Positions 52,383 to 60,542 of a stretch of 64,000 bases of DNA are shown here, piece after piece. Origin of the DNA: Sanyastnella coralliicola (GTDB taxonomy: Bacteria > Bacteroidota > Bacteroidia > Flavobacteriales_D > Sanyastnellaceae); contig NZ_CP132543.1 in the NCBI RefSeq assembly GCF_030845195.1, forward strand, positions 3,985,501 to 4,049,500. Reading direction: 5' to 3'. The notes beneath the pieces are model-generated. The model saw only the letters and a program-made list of their open reading frames with translations. It was not told where the DNA came from and did not search any database. Both the position numbers and the translations under genes were made by a program. The first letter of the stretch is position 1. Each line of letters opens with the position of its first letter.

Positions 52383-54395
52383 ATGAAGAAAATCTACTTG
52401 CTATTAACAACAATGATGCTCGTTTCAGTTTTGAACGCACAGCGCATTCAAGATGTAAACGAGTTCAACTCACTCACTCCAGTAACGCAACAGGAGGCTG
52501 AAAATGCACGTCGTGCAGGAACACAGCTGAAAGCAGAAGCTGGTGAGCGTGGAGGAACTATCTTCTTCTACGAAGATTTCGCTAACGGATTCGACGGAAA
52601 CAACGGCCTAGGTGGCTGGACTGTTGAAGATACAGGCGGCAACAACATCTGGATGGTAGCTGACGATAACAGCCCTGCAGGTGAATTCTCAACGAACATC
52701 GGTCCTTTGGCTTCTACTACAGCTGACAACGGATGGGTGATCTTTGATTGTGACTTCTACAACACTCCGATCTCAGAAGGATTCGAGGATACTGAAGGAT
52801 GGATCATTTCACCAGAAATGGATATGTCTGCGTTGAACTCTGTAGTTGTACAGTGGGAGCAGTACTTCCGTTACTGCTGTTTCCCATTTGCACCGGTTTT
52901 CCTAGAAGTATCTAACGACGGTGGTAACAGCTGGATCTCTTTCCCAGGACACGGTGACTTCATCGAGTCTGCGAACGTTGCTTCTGCAAACCCACTTCCT
53001 ACTTCAGTAGATATTTCTTGTGCTGCTGCAGGACAAGAGTCTGTATTCATTCGTTTCGCTTACCTACAGAACCCAATCGTAGGAAACGGATACTCTCACT
53101 ACTACTGGGGAATCGATGACGTAACAATCGTTGAAAACGAAACGGAATTCGATATCCAGATGACTCAGTTGGCTACAGGTGACATCTTCAACTACTTCGA
53201 GTACCGTGATATTCCTCTAGAGCAGGCAATCACTGAAGCTGATGGTGGTCTTGTTGCTGGTGTTCTTTACCGTAACGGTGGATTCGCTGATGCAACGAAC
53301 ACTACAATCACAGTTGAGATCCTTGACGATGCTGACAACGTATTGAGCACAACAGTTACTGATCCTTTCACAGTTCAGTCTGCTGCGAACTCTGAACTTT
53401 GTCCACAGAACACAAACGATACACTTTACATCTCTACAGGATGGGCTCCTGCTGCAACTGGTGATTACTCAGTTCGCGCAACGATCACTTCTGACGAGAT
53501 GGATTCAAACGAAGACAACAACGTGATCACTCGCCCTGTGACTTACACAGACGATGAGTACTCTCACGATAACGAAGAGTCTTGGGACGTAGAGTTCGCA
53601 CCACGTGAGAACGATAACGGTGACGCATTCGAACCAACAGGTTACGGTAACTTCTACCTAGCTCCTAACAGCGGAACTATGGCATACGGAGTTCTTGTAG
53701 CATTCGGTCCTTCTACGGCAGGATTCATGGAGTTTGAAGCTCGCCTATACGAAGTACAGCCAGACGAGGCGTTGAACGATGCGAACTTTGAAACATCATT
53801 CCACGTGATCGCTCCTGAGTACATCCCGAACACTATCGCTGACGCGGAACTACACTACTACCCATTCGAAGATCCAATCGAAATGTCAGTAGCTAACCCG
53901 AACGATACTGATGGTGACGTATTCTACTTCGCTGGTGTAATCAACGATTTCGAAACAGAAGATCAGTTCACAGTTGTTGGTAACGGTGATTCAGATACTG
54001 ACAACTCAACTGGAGTTTACGAGCTTTCAGGTGGTGGTGACTTCATCTGGTTCACATCTCAAACAGCTTCTCCTGCAGTTCGCTTGATCACTTCACAGCG
54101 TGTTGCTGTTGATGAACTAGCAAACCAGAACGGTGTTGAGTTGATGCAGAACGTTCCTAACCCTGCAAACAACACTACATTGATCCAGTGGTACCAAGTA
54201 GCTGGTAAAGAAGTAACATTCGAAGTGATGGACGCACAAGGACGTGTGATCGAAGTTCGCGACCTAGGAACTCTTCCTGGTGGTGAGCACCGCATCAACT
54301 ACGATGTTAACGAGCTAAGCTCAGGTATCTACTACTACACATTGACATTTGACGGTGTACGTCTAACGAAGAAAATGGTCGTTAGCGCTAAGTAA
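52383..54395 (+). CDS. Secreted T9SS cargo protein, tandem paralogue 2
   Basis: A 670-residue protein with signal peptide (MKKIYLLLTTMMLVSVLNAQ). Same order as its neighbours: jelly-roll-like domain from IFFYEDFANGFDG through LASTTADNGWVIFDCDFY to YYWGIDDVTIVE. CARDB-like repeats follow (TNTTITVEILDDADNV and DSNEDNNVITRPVTY). The sorting domain (LMQNVPNPANNTTLIQWYQ to RLTKKMVVSAK) is about 80 residues long. Codon bias is as strong as in paralogue 1. No consensus -7 box is obvious upstream. Likely a surface or secreted structural or adhesive protein; function unknown. Confidence 0.87.
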   Translation: MKKIYLLLTTMMLVSVLNAQRIQDVNEFNSLTPVTQQEAENARRAGTQLKAEAGERGGTIFFYEDFANGFDGNNGLGGWTVEDTGGNNIWMVADDNSPAGEFSTNIGPLASTTADNGWVIFDCDFYNTPISEGFEDTEGWIISPEMDMSALNSVVVQWEQYFRYCCFPFAPVFLEVSNDGGNSWISFPGHGDFIESANVASANPLPTSVDISCAAAGQESVFIRFAYLQNPIVGNGYSHYYWGIDDVTIVENETEFDIQMTQLATGDIFNYFEYRDIPLEQAITEADGGLVAGVLYRNGGFADATNTTITVEILDDADNVLSTTVTDPFTVQSAANSELCPQNTNDTLYISTGWAPAATGDYSVRATITSDEMDSNEDNNVITRPVTYTDDEYSHDNEESWDVEFAPRENDNGDAFEPTGYGNFYLAPNSGTMAYGVLVAFGPSTAGFMEFEARLYEVQPDEALNDANFETSFHVIAPEYIPNTIADAELHYYPFEDPIEMSVANPNDTDGDVFYFAGVINDFETEDQFTVVGNGDSDTDNSTGVYELSGGGDFIWFTSQTASPAVRLITSQRVAVDELANQNGVELMQNVPNPANNTTLIQWYQVAGKEVTFEVMDAQGRVIEVRDLGTLPGGEHRINYDVNELSSGIYYYTLTFDGVRLTKKMVVSAK

Positions 54396-54398
54396 TAT

Positions 54399-54416
54399 TT
54401 GACAGAATTCTGTCAA
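54399..54416. repeat. Perfect 18-base palindrome after a stop codon
   Basis: TTGACAGAATTCTGTCAA is its own reverse complement, starts three bases after the TAA of paralogue 2 and is followed two bases later by the terminator hairpin. Confidence 0.9.
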
Positions 54417-54417
54417 G

Positions 54418-54448
54418 AAGCCCCAGGGGAAACCCTGGGGCTTTTTTT
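54418..54448 (+). terminator. Terminator after tandem paralogue 2
   Basis: Stem GCCCCAGGG / CCCTGGGGC with a GAAA tetraloop and seven T's; very stable. Confidence 0.96.
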
Positions 54449-54651
54449 GTCTTGTAAGTTTTGTCGGACGCCATATTCCAGCCGTTCAGCTCCACTAAAA
54501 CTTCAGGTATTCCGCCGAACTTACTCTGTTTCTGTCTATTACTAACATGTGGATGTAGGAAAGTTCTGACAGTATCTTCGGCACTTGACTGTAAGACATC
54601 GTAGTATTGAGTCGATAACTTCGCCACACAAACCATGTAAAAATTCTTTCC

Positions 54652-56553
54652 ATGAAAACAGCTTGCTCACTGTTATTGCTCATGGTGATAGGATCGCTGT
54701 CTCTATCCGCACAGCAGACCATCGTTGGTCCTGCCCCCGGTAGAATAGTCAACGGTCAATCACCTGAAGACGGCGCAGTCAACTTGCGCGAAGAGACCAT
54801 CTGGTCTGAAGATTTTGCTAACGGCATCCCCGCCACATGGATCAATACCGGTGACCCGGAGTTGGCAGTGTGGGAATACCGTGGACCGAACACCAACCCG
54901 AGTTCAGATGCGGGTACACGCGGTTCGTGTCTGCCTGATGACGTGACCTTCGGTGAACCGATCCAGTCACTGACCGCTGATAACGGCTTTATCATCTTTG
55001 ACTCTAACTACTGGGATGATAACGTTGGACCTTGCGGTAGCTTCGGTGAAGGACCTGCACCAGGGCCTCACTTCGGTACACTTGAAACGCCTTCCATTGA
55101 CCTCAGTGCCTACCCTTCAGTAGGTCTTCGATTCAACCAGTATTGCAAAAACTATCAAACAGAATCGAGAATCGACTTCAGCGTTGACGGAGGAGAATGG
55201 ATGCCACTATGGATCAATGACGTTCCCCTGAATAGTGGAGAAAGTAGTGAAGACCGTTTCGATCGAATCAACGTAACCGAGCAACTCGGCGGACAATCGG
55301 ATGTACGCCTGCGTTTCGTGTTCGATGGAAACTACTACTTCTGGATGCTCGATGATATCGAGTTATTCGAACTCCTTCAGAACAATATCTACGTTGAAAG
55401 CGCCACTTACGGTGACTTCAATATGGATGATCAAGGACACGAAACAGGATACGAGTACATGGAGTACAGCTTGTACCCTGCAGAAATGGCTCCTGATGTT
55501 CAATTCGGAACCAACGTGTACAACTACGGTGCAGAAGATCAAACGAACTGCGCGATGGAAGTATTCCTACGCAATGAGTTGACGATGGACACTGTATTCA
55601 CTGACGTGACTGTCGCGACAGATCTAGATACTGACGAGTTCTGGAACTTCCGCGCTGATGCACATCAGTTGGGTCCTGATATGGCGCCATACACAGCGCA
55701 CTTCAATTTGACTCAAAACGAAGAAGAAGATTCACCAGATGACAACCACGTTATTCGTGATTTTGAGGTGACAGACGTAGTTTACGCACGTGACCGACTG
55801 TCAACTGAAGGGATCTACATTCCGGATCAAGCATACGCTGGACAGACGTACGAGGTAGGAAACTTCTTCGTAATCACGTCGGATGATCAGGCCGTAGAAT
55901 CAGTTTCAATCGGTGTAGGTGTGGGTTCTGACCCAAATGCAACGGTTTATGCACGCATCTACTCGGTATCGATTGACAACTCAATCTCAGCTACTGAAAT
56001 CGCTTCTACAGATGAATTTGGAATCATTGCTGATTCATACAACAACGTAGGCGATAACAATGTCATGACCATCCCATTCCCAGAGCCAGTTGAACTCCAC
56101 CAGGATTCAGCTTACTTGGTGATGGCTGGAACGACGGCAGGTCCGTCTGAAGTATTCTTCCCGATTAGTGGAGATTCTCCAGCATTGACATCTATGGTAC
56201 GCTTCTTCCCGAACAGCTGGTTCTACCTTGTGCGTACGCCATTGGTACGTATGAATTTCGGACCTGTGAGCAACATCGAAGAAGCTACTGCTCAAGACAT
56301 CGAATTGAATGTATACCCGAACCCTGCTAATGCGCAGCTTAATGTCAGTTACGAGTTAGAAGGTTCGTCAAATGTCCAACTCATCGTCTACGATGAACTC
56401 GGACAGATCGTTGAAGAGAAGGCCCTTGGGAATCTTCCTGCAGGGACGCAACGCCACCAAGTCAGCACTGACGCATGGGCTGATGGTTGGTACGTGATTA
56501 CGATTCAAACAGATAAAACACGTGTGAACGAAATGGTGATCGTACGACACTAA
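54652..56553 (+). CDS. Secreted T9SS cargo protein, tandem paralogue 3
   Basis: A 633-residue protein with signal peptide (MKTACSLLLLMVIGSLSLSAQ). The jelly-roll-like domain runs from IWSEDFANGIPATWINTGDP through QSLTADNGFIIFDSNYW to FWMLDDIELFE. CARDB-like units end with EDSPDDNHVIRDFEV. The type A sorting domain (LNVYPNPANAQLNVSYELEG to VNEMVIVRH) closes it. The order matches paralogues 1 and 2, so the three arose by tandem duplication, but codon use is less biased here. The 256-base upstream spacer has no clear -7 box. Confidence 0.87.
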   Translation: MKTACSLLLLMVIGSLSLSAQQTIVGPAPGRIVNGQSPEDGAVNLREETIWSEDFANGIPATWINTGDPELAVWEYRGPNTNPSSDAGTRGSCLPDDVTFGEPIQSLTADNGFIIFDSNYWDDNVGPCGSFGEGPAPGPHFGTLETPSIDLSAYPSVGLRFNQYCKNYQTESRIDFSVDGGEWMPLWINDVPLNSGESSEDRFDRINVTEQLGGQSDVRLRFVFDGNYYFWMLDDIELFELLQNNIYVESATYGDFNMDDQGHETGYEYMEYSLYPAEMAPDVQFGTNVYNYGAEDQTNCAMEVFLRNELTMDTVFTDVTVATDLDTDEFWNFRADAHQLGPDMAPYTAHFNLTQNEEEDSPDDNHVIRDFEVTDVVYARDRLSTEGIYIPDQAYAGQTYEVGNFFVITSDDQAVESVSIGVGVGSDPNATVYARIYSVSIDNSISATEIASTDEFGIIADSYNNVGDNNVMTIPFPEPVELHQDSAYLVMAGTTAGPSEVFFPISGDSPALTSMVRFFPNSWFYLVRTPLVRMNFGPVSNIEEATAQDIELNVYPNPANAQLNVSYELEGSSNVQLIVYDELGQIVEEKALGNLPAGTQRHQVSTDAWADGWYVITIQTDKTRVNEMVIVRH

Positions 56554-56571
56554 CCGTTCATGACCGCTTTG

Positions 56572-56604
56572 AAAGCCGCTTACTTCCGAGTAAGCGGCTT
56601 TTTT
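56572..56604 (+). terminator. Terminator after tandem paralogue 3
   Basis: Stem AAAGCCGCTTACT / AGTAAGCGGCTTT with a four-base loop (TCCG), then TTT. The GH3 gene starts 18 bases later. Confidence 0.95.
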
Positions 56605-56607
56605 CTT

Positions 56608-56615
56608 CACCTTTG
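56608..56615 (+). promoter_or_regulatory. Possible -7 box of the GH3 gene
   Basis: CACCTTTG followed by CGCCCT, six bases before the ATG; it differs from TAnnTTTG at the first base only. Confidence 0.45.
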
Positions 56616-56621
56616 CGCCCT

Positions 56622-58124
56622 ATGGGGATCAAATCTGCATTAAGTAAGCCCTTTGCTCGTCAGGTAGCGGCCAAAGTGGCGCGTGAGTCGCGACGTGCTG
56701 TCTACTGGCAAGAGAAGCAATTTGAAATGCTTATTACCCAAGGACGCAAAACGGCCTTCGGAAAGGATCATCGCTTTGATCAGATCAATACCCCAGAAGA
56801 ATTCCGACAAGCTGTTCCTGTGCTCGATTATGAGGTGCTCAAAACATACGTTGATCGCGCAGTGAAAGGAGAAGACAGCGTACTTTGGCCTGGGAAGCCA
56901 TTGTACTTCTGCAAAACCAGCGGCACTACCTCAGGAACGAAGTATATTCCGCTTACTAAGGCGTCTATGCCTAACCACATCGGTTCAGCCCGAAATGCAT
57001 TGCTATCATACATCGCAGAGACGGGTAAGGCTGAATTTGTGAACGGTAAAATGATTTTCCTCCAGGGAAGTCCTGAACTACAGAAGTTAGAAAGCGGTAT
57101 TCCGTTTGGTCGTCTTTCAGGCATTGTAGCCCACCACGTGCCTGGCTACCTCCAGCGCAACCGTTTGCCTTCGATGGAAACGAACATGATTGAAGAGTGG
57201 GAGACGAAGTTAGAATCAGTGATAGATGAGACCATTGATCAGAACATGACTTTGATTTCGGGAATTCCTTCGTGGCTTCAGATGTATTTCGAACGTCTCG
57301 TAGAACGTTCAGGTAAGGCGAACATCAAAGAGATCTTCCCGAACTTTTCACTCATGGTATGGGGAGGGGTGAACTTTGAACCGTACAGAGCGCGTTTCCT
57401 AGAGCTGATAGGAGAAGAGATTCCTTCCATTGAGACTTACCCTGCCAGTGAAGGATTTATCGCCTACCAGAACTCCCAAGAAGAGGAAGGACTCTTGTTA
57501 ACCTTCGATTCAGGGATTTGGTATGAGTTTATTCCAGCAGATAAGTACTTCGATAACAATCCACCGCGACTTTCATTAGCGGAAGTTGAGATCGGGGTGA
57601 ATTACGCCGTGATTCTGAATACCAATGCCGGCATGTGGAGTTACAGCATCGGAGATACCGTGCGTTTTGTATCGCTTGATCCGCCAAAGATTAAGGTGAC
57701 CGGACGAATCAAGCATTTCACCTCTGCTTTTGGAGAACACGTAATTGCAGAAGAGGTAGAACGCGCCCTGACCTATGCAGTAGAGAAAATGCCAGCACAA
57801 GTACGTGAGTTCCACGTAGCGCCTGAAGTCAATCCATCAGAAGGTCTTCCGTTTCACGAATGGTTGATTGAGTTCGAAGAGGAGCCAGCTTCTCTTGAGC
57901 AGTTTGCAGCTCTTCTTGACGAAAACATGTGTGATCAGAATGTCTATTACAAAGATCTCATCACAGGAAGTGTACTTCGGACATGCAAAATTCGATCGGT
58001 GAAACGCGGCTCATTTGAAGGTATGATGCGTATGAGAGGCAAGCTAGGAGGACAGAATAAAGTTCCGCGATTAGCGAATGATAGAAGCATTGCTGACCTT
58101 GTTATCCAGTCCTCGGAACAGTAA
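56622..58124 (+). CDS. GH3-family acyl-acid-amido-synthetase-like protein
   Basis: A 500-residue cytosolic member of the GH3 family of the ANL adenylating superfamily. The nucleotide-binding motif TSGTTSGTKYIP is at residues 99-110. The middle motif YPASEGFIAYQNS and the downstream SYSIGDTVRFVS / VTGRIKHFTSAFGEHV are in family order. Plant GH3 proteins conjugate acids such as auxin or jasmonate to amino acids; the bacterial substrate is unknown. I start at the ATG (MGIKSALSKP), because a TTG nine bases upstream falls in the promoter box. Confidence 0.9.
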   Translation: MGIKSALSKPFARQVAAKVARESRRAVYWQEKQFEMLITQGRKTAFGKDHRFDQINTPEEFRQAVPVLDYEVLKTYVDRAVKGEDSVLWPGKPLYFCKTSGTTSGTKYIPLTKASMPNHIGSARNALLSYIAETGKAEFVNGKMIFLQGSPELQKLESGIPFGRLSGIVAHHVPGYLQRNRLPSMETNMIEEWETKLESVIDETIDQNMTLISGIPSWLQMYFERLVERSGKANIKEIFPNFSLMVWGGVNFEPYRARFLELIGEEIPSIETYPASEGFIAYQNSQEEEGLLLTFDSGIWYEFIPADKYFDNNPPRLSLAEVEIGVNYAVILNTNAGMWSYSIGDTVRFVSLDPPKIKVTGRIKHFTSAFGEHVIAEEVERALTYAVEKMPAQVREFHVAPEVNPSEGLPFHEWLIEFEEEPASLEQFAALLDENMCDQNVYYKDLITGSVLRTCKIRSVKRGSFEGMMRMRGKLGGQNKVPRLANDRSIADLVIQSSEQ

Positions 58125-58134
58125 TTGCATACCA

Positions 58135-58147
58135 TTCCGCGATAGCG
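58135..58147 (+). repeat. Dispersed 13-mer TTCCGCGATAGCG, copy 13
   Basis: Exact copy in the 37-base spacer between the GH3 and VWA genes. Confidence 0.95.
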
Positions 58148-58161
58148 AACGTTAAAACATC

Positions 58162-59556
58162 ATGCAAGGAAGACTGCTCATCTTCATATTTATCTTGCTT
58201 AGCCATTCCGCGCTAGCGCAAATAGAAGCCTCGATCCAAAAACACAATTTTGGAGAGGTTGAACGTACCACAGACCGCGTGGTGGATATTCAATTCACTA
58301 ACAACGGCAATGACGGTGCCTTCGTTTTGCGCACGAAAAGCGAGAATTATTACTCCACCCTTTGGTCACATCGACAGGTAGCGGCAGATAGTACTATTAC
58401 GCTGCGCGTGAAGTTTAACCCAAGAAATAAGGGAGCGTACAATGATGAGCTTGAGATCTATTTCTCGTCGATGCAAGAGCCAATAAAGATCAAGTTGCGG
58501 GCAGAAGTAAACTACGTTGATCGAGGGGATAATCCCGCTTGTCCGAGTTTCAGAGAACGTCCTGATGATTGTTGTGAGGATGATGCGTTCATGGTCAAAG
58601 TAATTGATCAAAAAACGCGAAAACCCATTAAGAATGCCCGCGTCAGATTGATTGAGCAAGGGGTGTTGCAACGTGATGTGCGCACTGATCGTGAAGGCGT
58701 GTATACTGAGCCGGTGCCTATTGGCTATTACTTTATGGTCGCTAGCGCGGAAGGGTACCTCAGCACGGATTCAACGAGTTATATCAACCGACGGAATAAC
58801 TACTTCGAGCTCGAGCTTGAAAAGGAAGAGAAAGAGGAAGAGTTAGAATTAGAGGAAGAATTAGAAGAAGAGTGGACTGTTGAAAGTGAGGAGACGATTG
58901 TGATTCGAATTGGTCCAGTAGATATGGAGCCGGTAGTGGTGGAGTCAGCGGAGGAGGAACCTATTCTCGTCACAAGCGCTGACCTTCCTGAAGATCAATA
59001 CCGTCCGAACAGCATTGTCTTCTTGGTTGACGTTTCGCAGTCAATGAATCAAAGTGGAAAGCTAGATCTGTTAAAGGCATCTATGCTGGAAATGATCGGT
59101 ATTCTTCGTCCGATTGATCAGGTAGCCTTAATCAGCTATGCCTCAAAAACCGAAGTGGTCTTTGATATGACTTCCGCAGATCGGAAAGGGGAGATGGAAT
59201 CAGCCATCAAAGCCCTCGAAGCTGGTGGAATGACTTCGGGAGCGAAGGGCTTCAGAGACGCCTATGAACTCGCAAACGAATACTTCATCGAAGGGGGAAA
59301 CAACGAAGTCATCGTAACCACCGATGGCGCCTTTACTAAACGCGACAGTCCGCAGATTCTGAAGATGGCTGACAAGAACCGCAAGAAGGATGTGAAGACA
59401 ACCGTGGTGGGGATTCGATCAAAATCTTATGCCATCGAAACCCTAGAGAAGGTGGCGGAAGAAGGCCATGGGTCCTTCATTTTGATTGAAGACTATGATG
59501 TGGCCCTGGAGTCTTTGGTCGACGAGATCAAAAAGCAATCACTACGTCGACAGTAA
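58162..59556 (+). CDS. Secreted von Willebrand factor type A domain protein
   Basis: A 464-residue protein with signal peptide ending SALAQ. Residues 25-115 form an Ig-like domain of the DUF1573/ASH type (HNFGEVERTTDRVVDIQFTN, KFNPRNKGAYNDELEIYF). Residues ~150-215 form a carboxypeptidase-regulatory-like unit (VIDQKTRKPIKNARVRL). A very acidic linker of Glu/Leu follows (about 217-240). The C-terminal VWA domain has an intact MIDAS start D290-V-S-Q-S. VWA domains bind ligands through a metal ion. No sorting domain is seen. Two copies of the 13-base word lie in the gene: one encodes the signal-peptidase site, the other V-A-S-A-E-G. Confidence 0.85.
   Translation: MQGRLLIFIFILLSHSALAQIEASIQKHNFGEVERTTDRVVDIQFTNNGNDGAFVLRTKSENYYSTLWSHRQVAADSTITLRVKFNPRNKGAYNDELEIYFSSMQEPIKIKLRAEVNYVDRGDNPACPSFRERPDDCCEDDAFMVKVIDQKTRKPIKNARVRLIEQGVLQRDVRTDREGVYTEPVPIGYYFMVASAEGYLSTDSTSYINRRNNYFELELEKEEKEEELELEEELEEEWTVESEETIVIRIGPVDMEPVVVESAEEEPILVTSADLPEDQYRPNSIVFLVDVSQSMNQSGKLDLLKASMLEMIGILRPIDQVALISYASKTEVVFDMTSADRKGEMESAIKALEAGGMTSGAKGFRDAYELANEYFIEGGNNEVIVTTDGAFTKRDSPQILKMADKNRKKDVKTTVVGIRSKSYAIETLEKVAEEGHGSFILIEDYDVALESLVDEIKKQSLRRQ
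58206..58218 (+). repeat. Dispersed 13-mer TTCCGCGCTAGCG, copy 14
   Basis: Exact copy that encodes S-A-L-A of the signal-peptide cleavage site; here the gene reads the TTCCGCG strand. Confidence 0.95.
58740..58752 (-). repeat. Dispersed 13-mer TTCCGCGCTAGCG, copy 15
   Basis: Exact minus-strand copy encoding V-A-S-A-E-G; the third copy within 620 bases. Confidence 0.95.
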
Positions 59557-59559
59557 GCT

Positions 59560-59567
59560 TATCTTTG
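59560..59567 (+). promoter_or_regulatory. -7 promoter box of udk
   Basis: TATCTTTG ending four bases before the GTG start; predicted leaderless transcript of the udk operon. Confidence 0.65.
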
Positions 59568-59571
59568 CGGC

Positions 59572-60189
59572 GTGAAAAAGCCGTATCTCATCGGAATCGT
59601 AGGTGGCAGCGCCAGTGGGAAAACATCCTTCCTGAATGCCTTGCTTGACAGCTTTGGTCAAGAAGAGCTTAGCCTCGTATCACAGGATAATTACTATCGT
59701 CCGGCCGAAGAACAACCCAAAGACGAAAATGGGTGGATGAATTTCGATCTTCCGGAATCGATCTATGGAGATGAATTCGTTCGAGACCTCGAAGTATTGA
59801 AATCAGGTCAAGCCATTGAACGCCTCGAATACACCTTCAATAATCCAGCAATTACCCCTGCCATGATTCGCGTGGAGCCCACTCCAGTAGTGATCAGCGA
59901 AGGCCTGTTTGTGCTTCATTATGCCGGAGTACGAGAGATGCTTGATTTCAAGGTGTATATCGATGCTGATGCTGACATTCGTCTGCAACGACGCATTGAT
60001 CGAGATGCAAAAGAGCGAGGTTACCCTGAAGATGAAGTGCGTTATCAATGGGCAAATCACGTAAGACCGGCCGATCAGAAGTACTTGGAGCCATACAAGG
60101 ATCAATGCGACCTTGTGGTGAATAATAATGAGAGCTTTGAACAAGGACTAGCAGCACTGGTTAGTCACATCAAGAGCAAATTGACATGA
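59572..60189 (+). CDS. udk: Uridine kinase
   Basis: Udk phosphorylates uridine and cytidine in pyrimidine salvage. The 205-residue protein has Walker A GIVGGSASGKTSF at residues 8-20, the SQDNYYRP nucleoside-binding segment, the VISEGLFVLHY strand and the IDADADIRLQRRIDRDAKERG lid region. The start is GTG, four bases after the -7 box. The stop TGA overlaps the ATG of the next gene (ATGA), so it heads a three-gene operon. Confidence 0.92.
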   Translation: MKKPYLIGIVGGSASGKTSFLNALLDSFGQEELSLVSQDNYYRPAEEQPKDENGWMNFDLPESIYGDEFVRDLEVLKSGQAIERLEYTFNNPAITPAMIRVEPTPVVISEGLFVLHYAGVREMLDFKVYIDADADIRLQRRIDRDAKERGYPEDEVRYQWANHVRPADQKYLEPYKDQCDLVVNNNESFEQGLAALVSHIKSKLT

Positions 60190-60542
60190 AAAAGATCTAT
60201 CACCTTTCTACTTGTAATACTAATCAGCGTATTATCAAGGAACTTGGTCTAAAAGACCGAAATGACATCGAAATGCAGGACATCAAGTTCGACAAGATGA
60301 CTCTTGAACAAGTAGATCACATGAAGTCGTTGGCAGGCTCATACGAAGCTTTGTTTTCACGTCGTTCAATGAAGTTCCGTTCCATGGGATTAGCAGATAA
60401 GACCTTGACTGAAGACGATTACCGTCAACTCATTATTGATGAGTACACTTTCCTGAAGCGACCAGTGATCGTAATTGACGACAAGATTTTTATCGGTAGT
60501 GCTAAGGCTCAGGTTCAAGGCGCCGCCGAAGCAATTGGCTAA
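60186..60542 (+). CDS. ArsC/Spx-family thioredoxin-fold protein
   Basis: A 118-residue cytosolic protein with the ArsC/Spx fold: STCNTNQRI with C10 in the active-site position, the alpha-helical middle (KSLAGSYEALFSRRSMKFR) and the C-terminal strand pair FLKRPVIVIDDKIFIGS. The C-x-x-x-x-R pattern fits arsenate-reductase-like thiol chemistry, but no other ars genes are near, so arsenate may not be the substrate. Coupled to udk (ATGA) and to the following transporter gene (TAATG). Confidence 0.85.
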   Translation: MKKIYHLSTCNTNQRIIKELGLKDRNDIEMQDIKFDKMTLEQVDHMKSLAGSYEALFSRRSMKFRSMGLADKTLTEDDYRQLIIDEYTFLKRPVIVIDDKIFIGSAKAQVQGAAEAIG

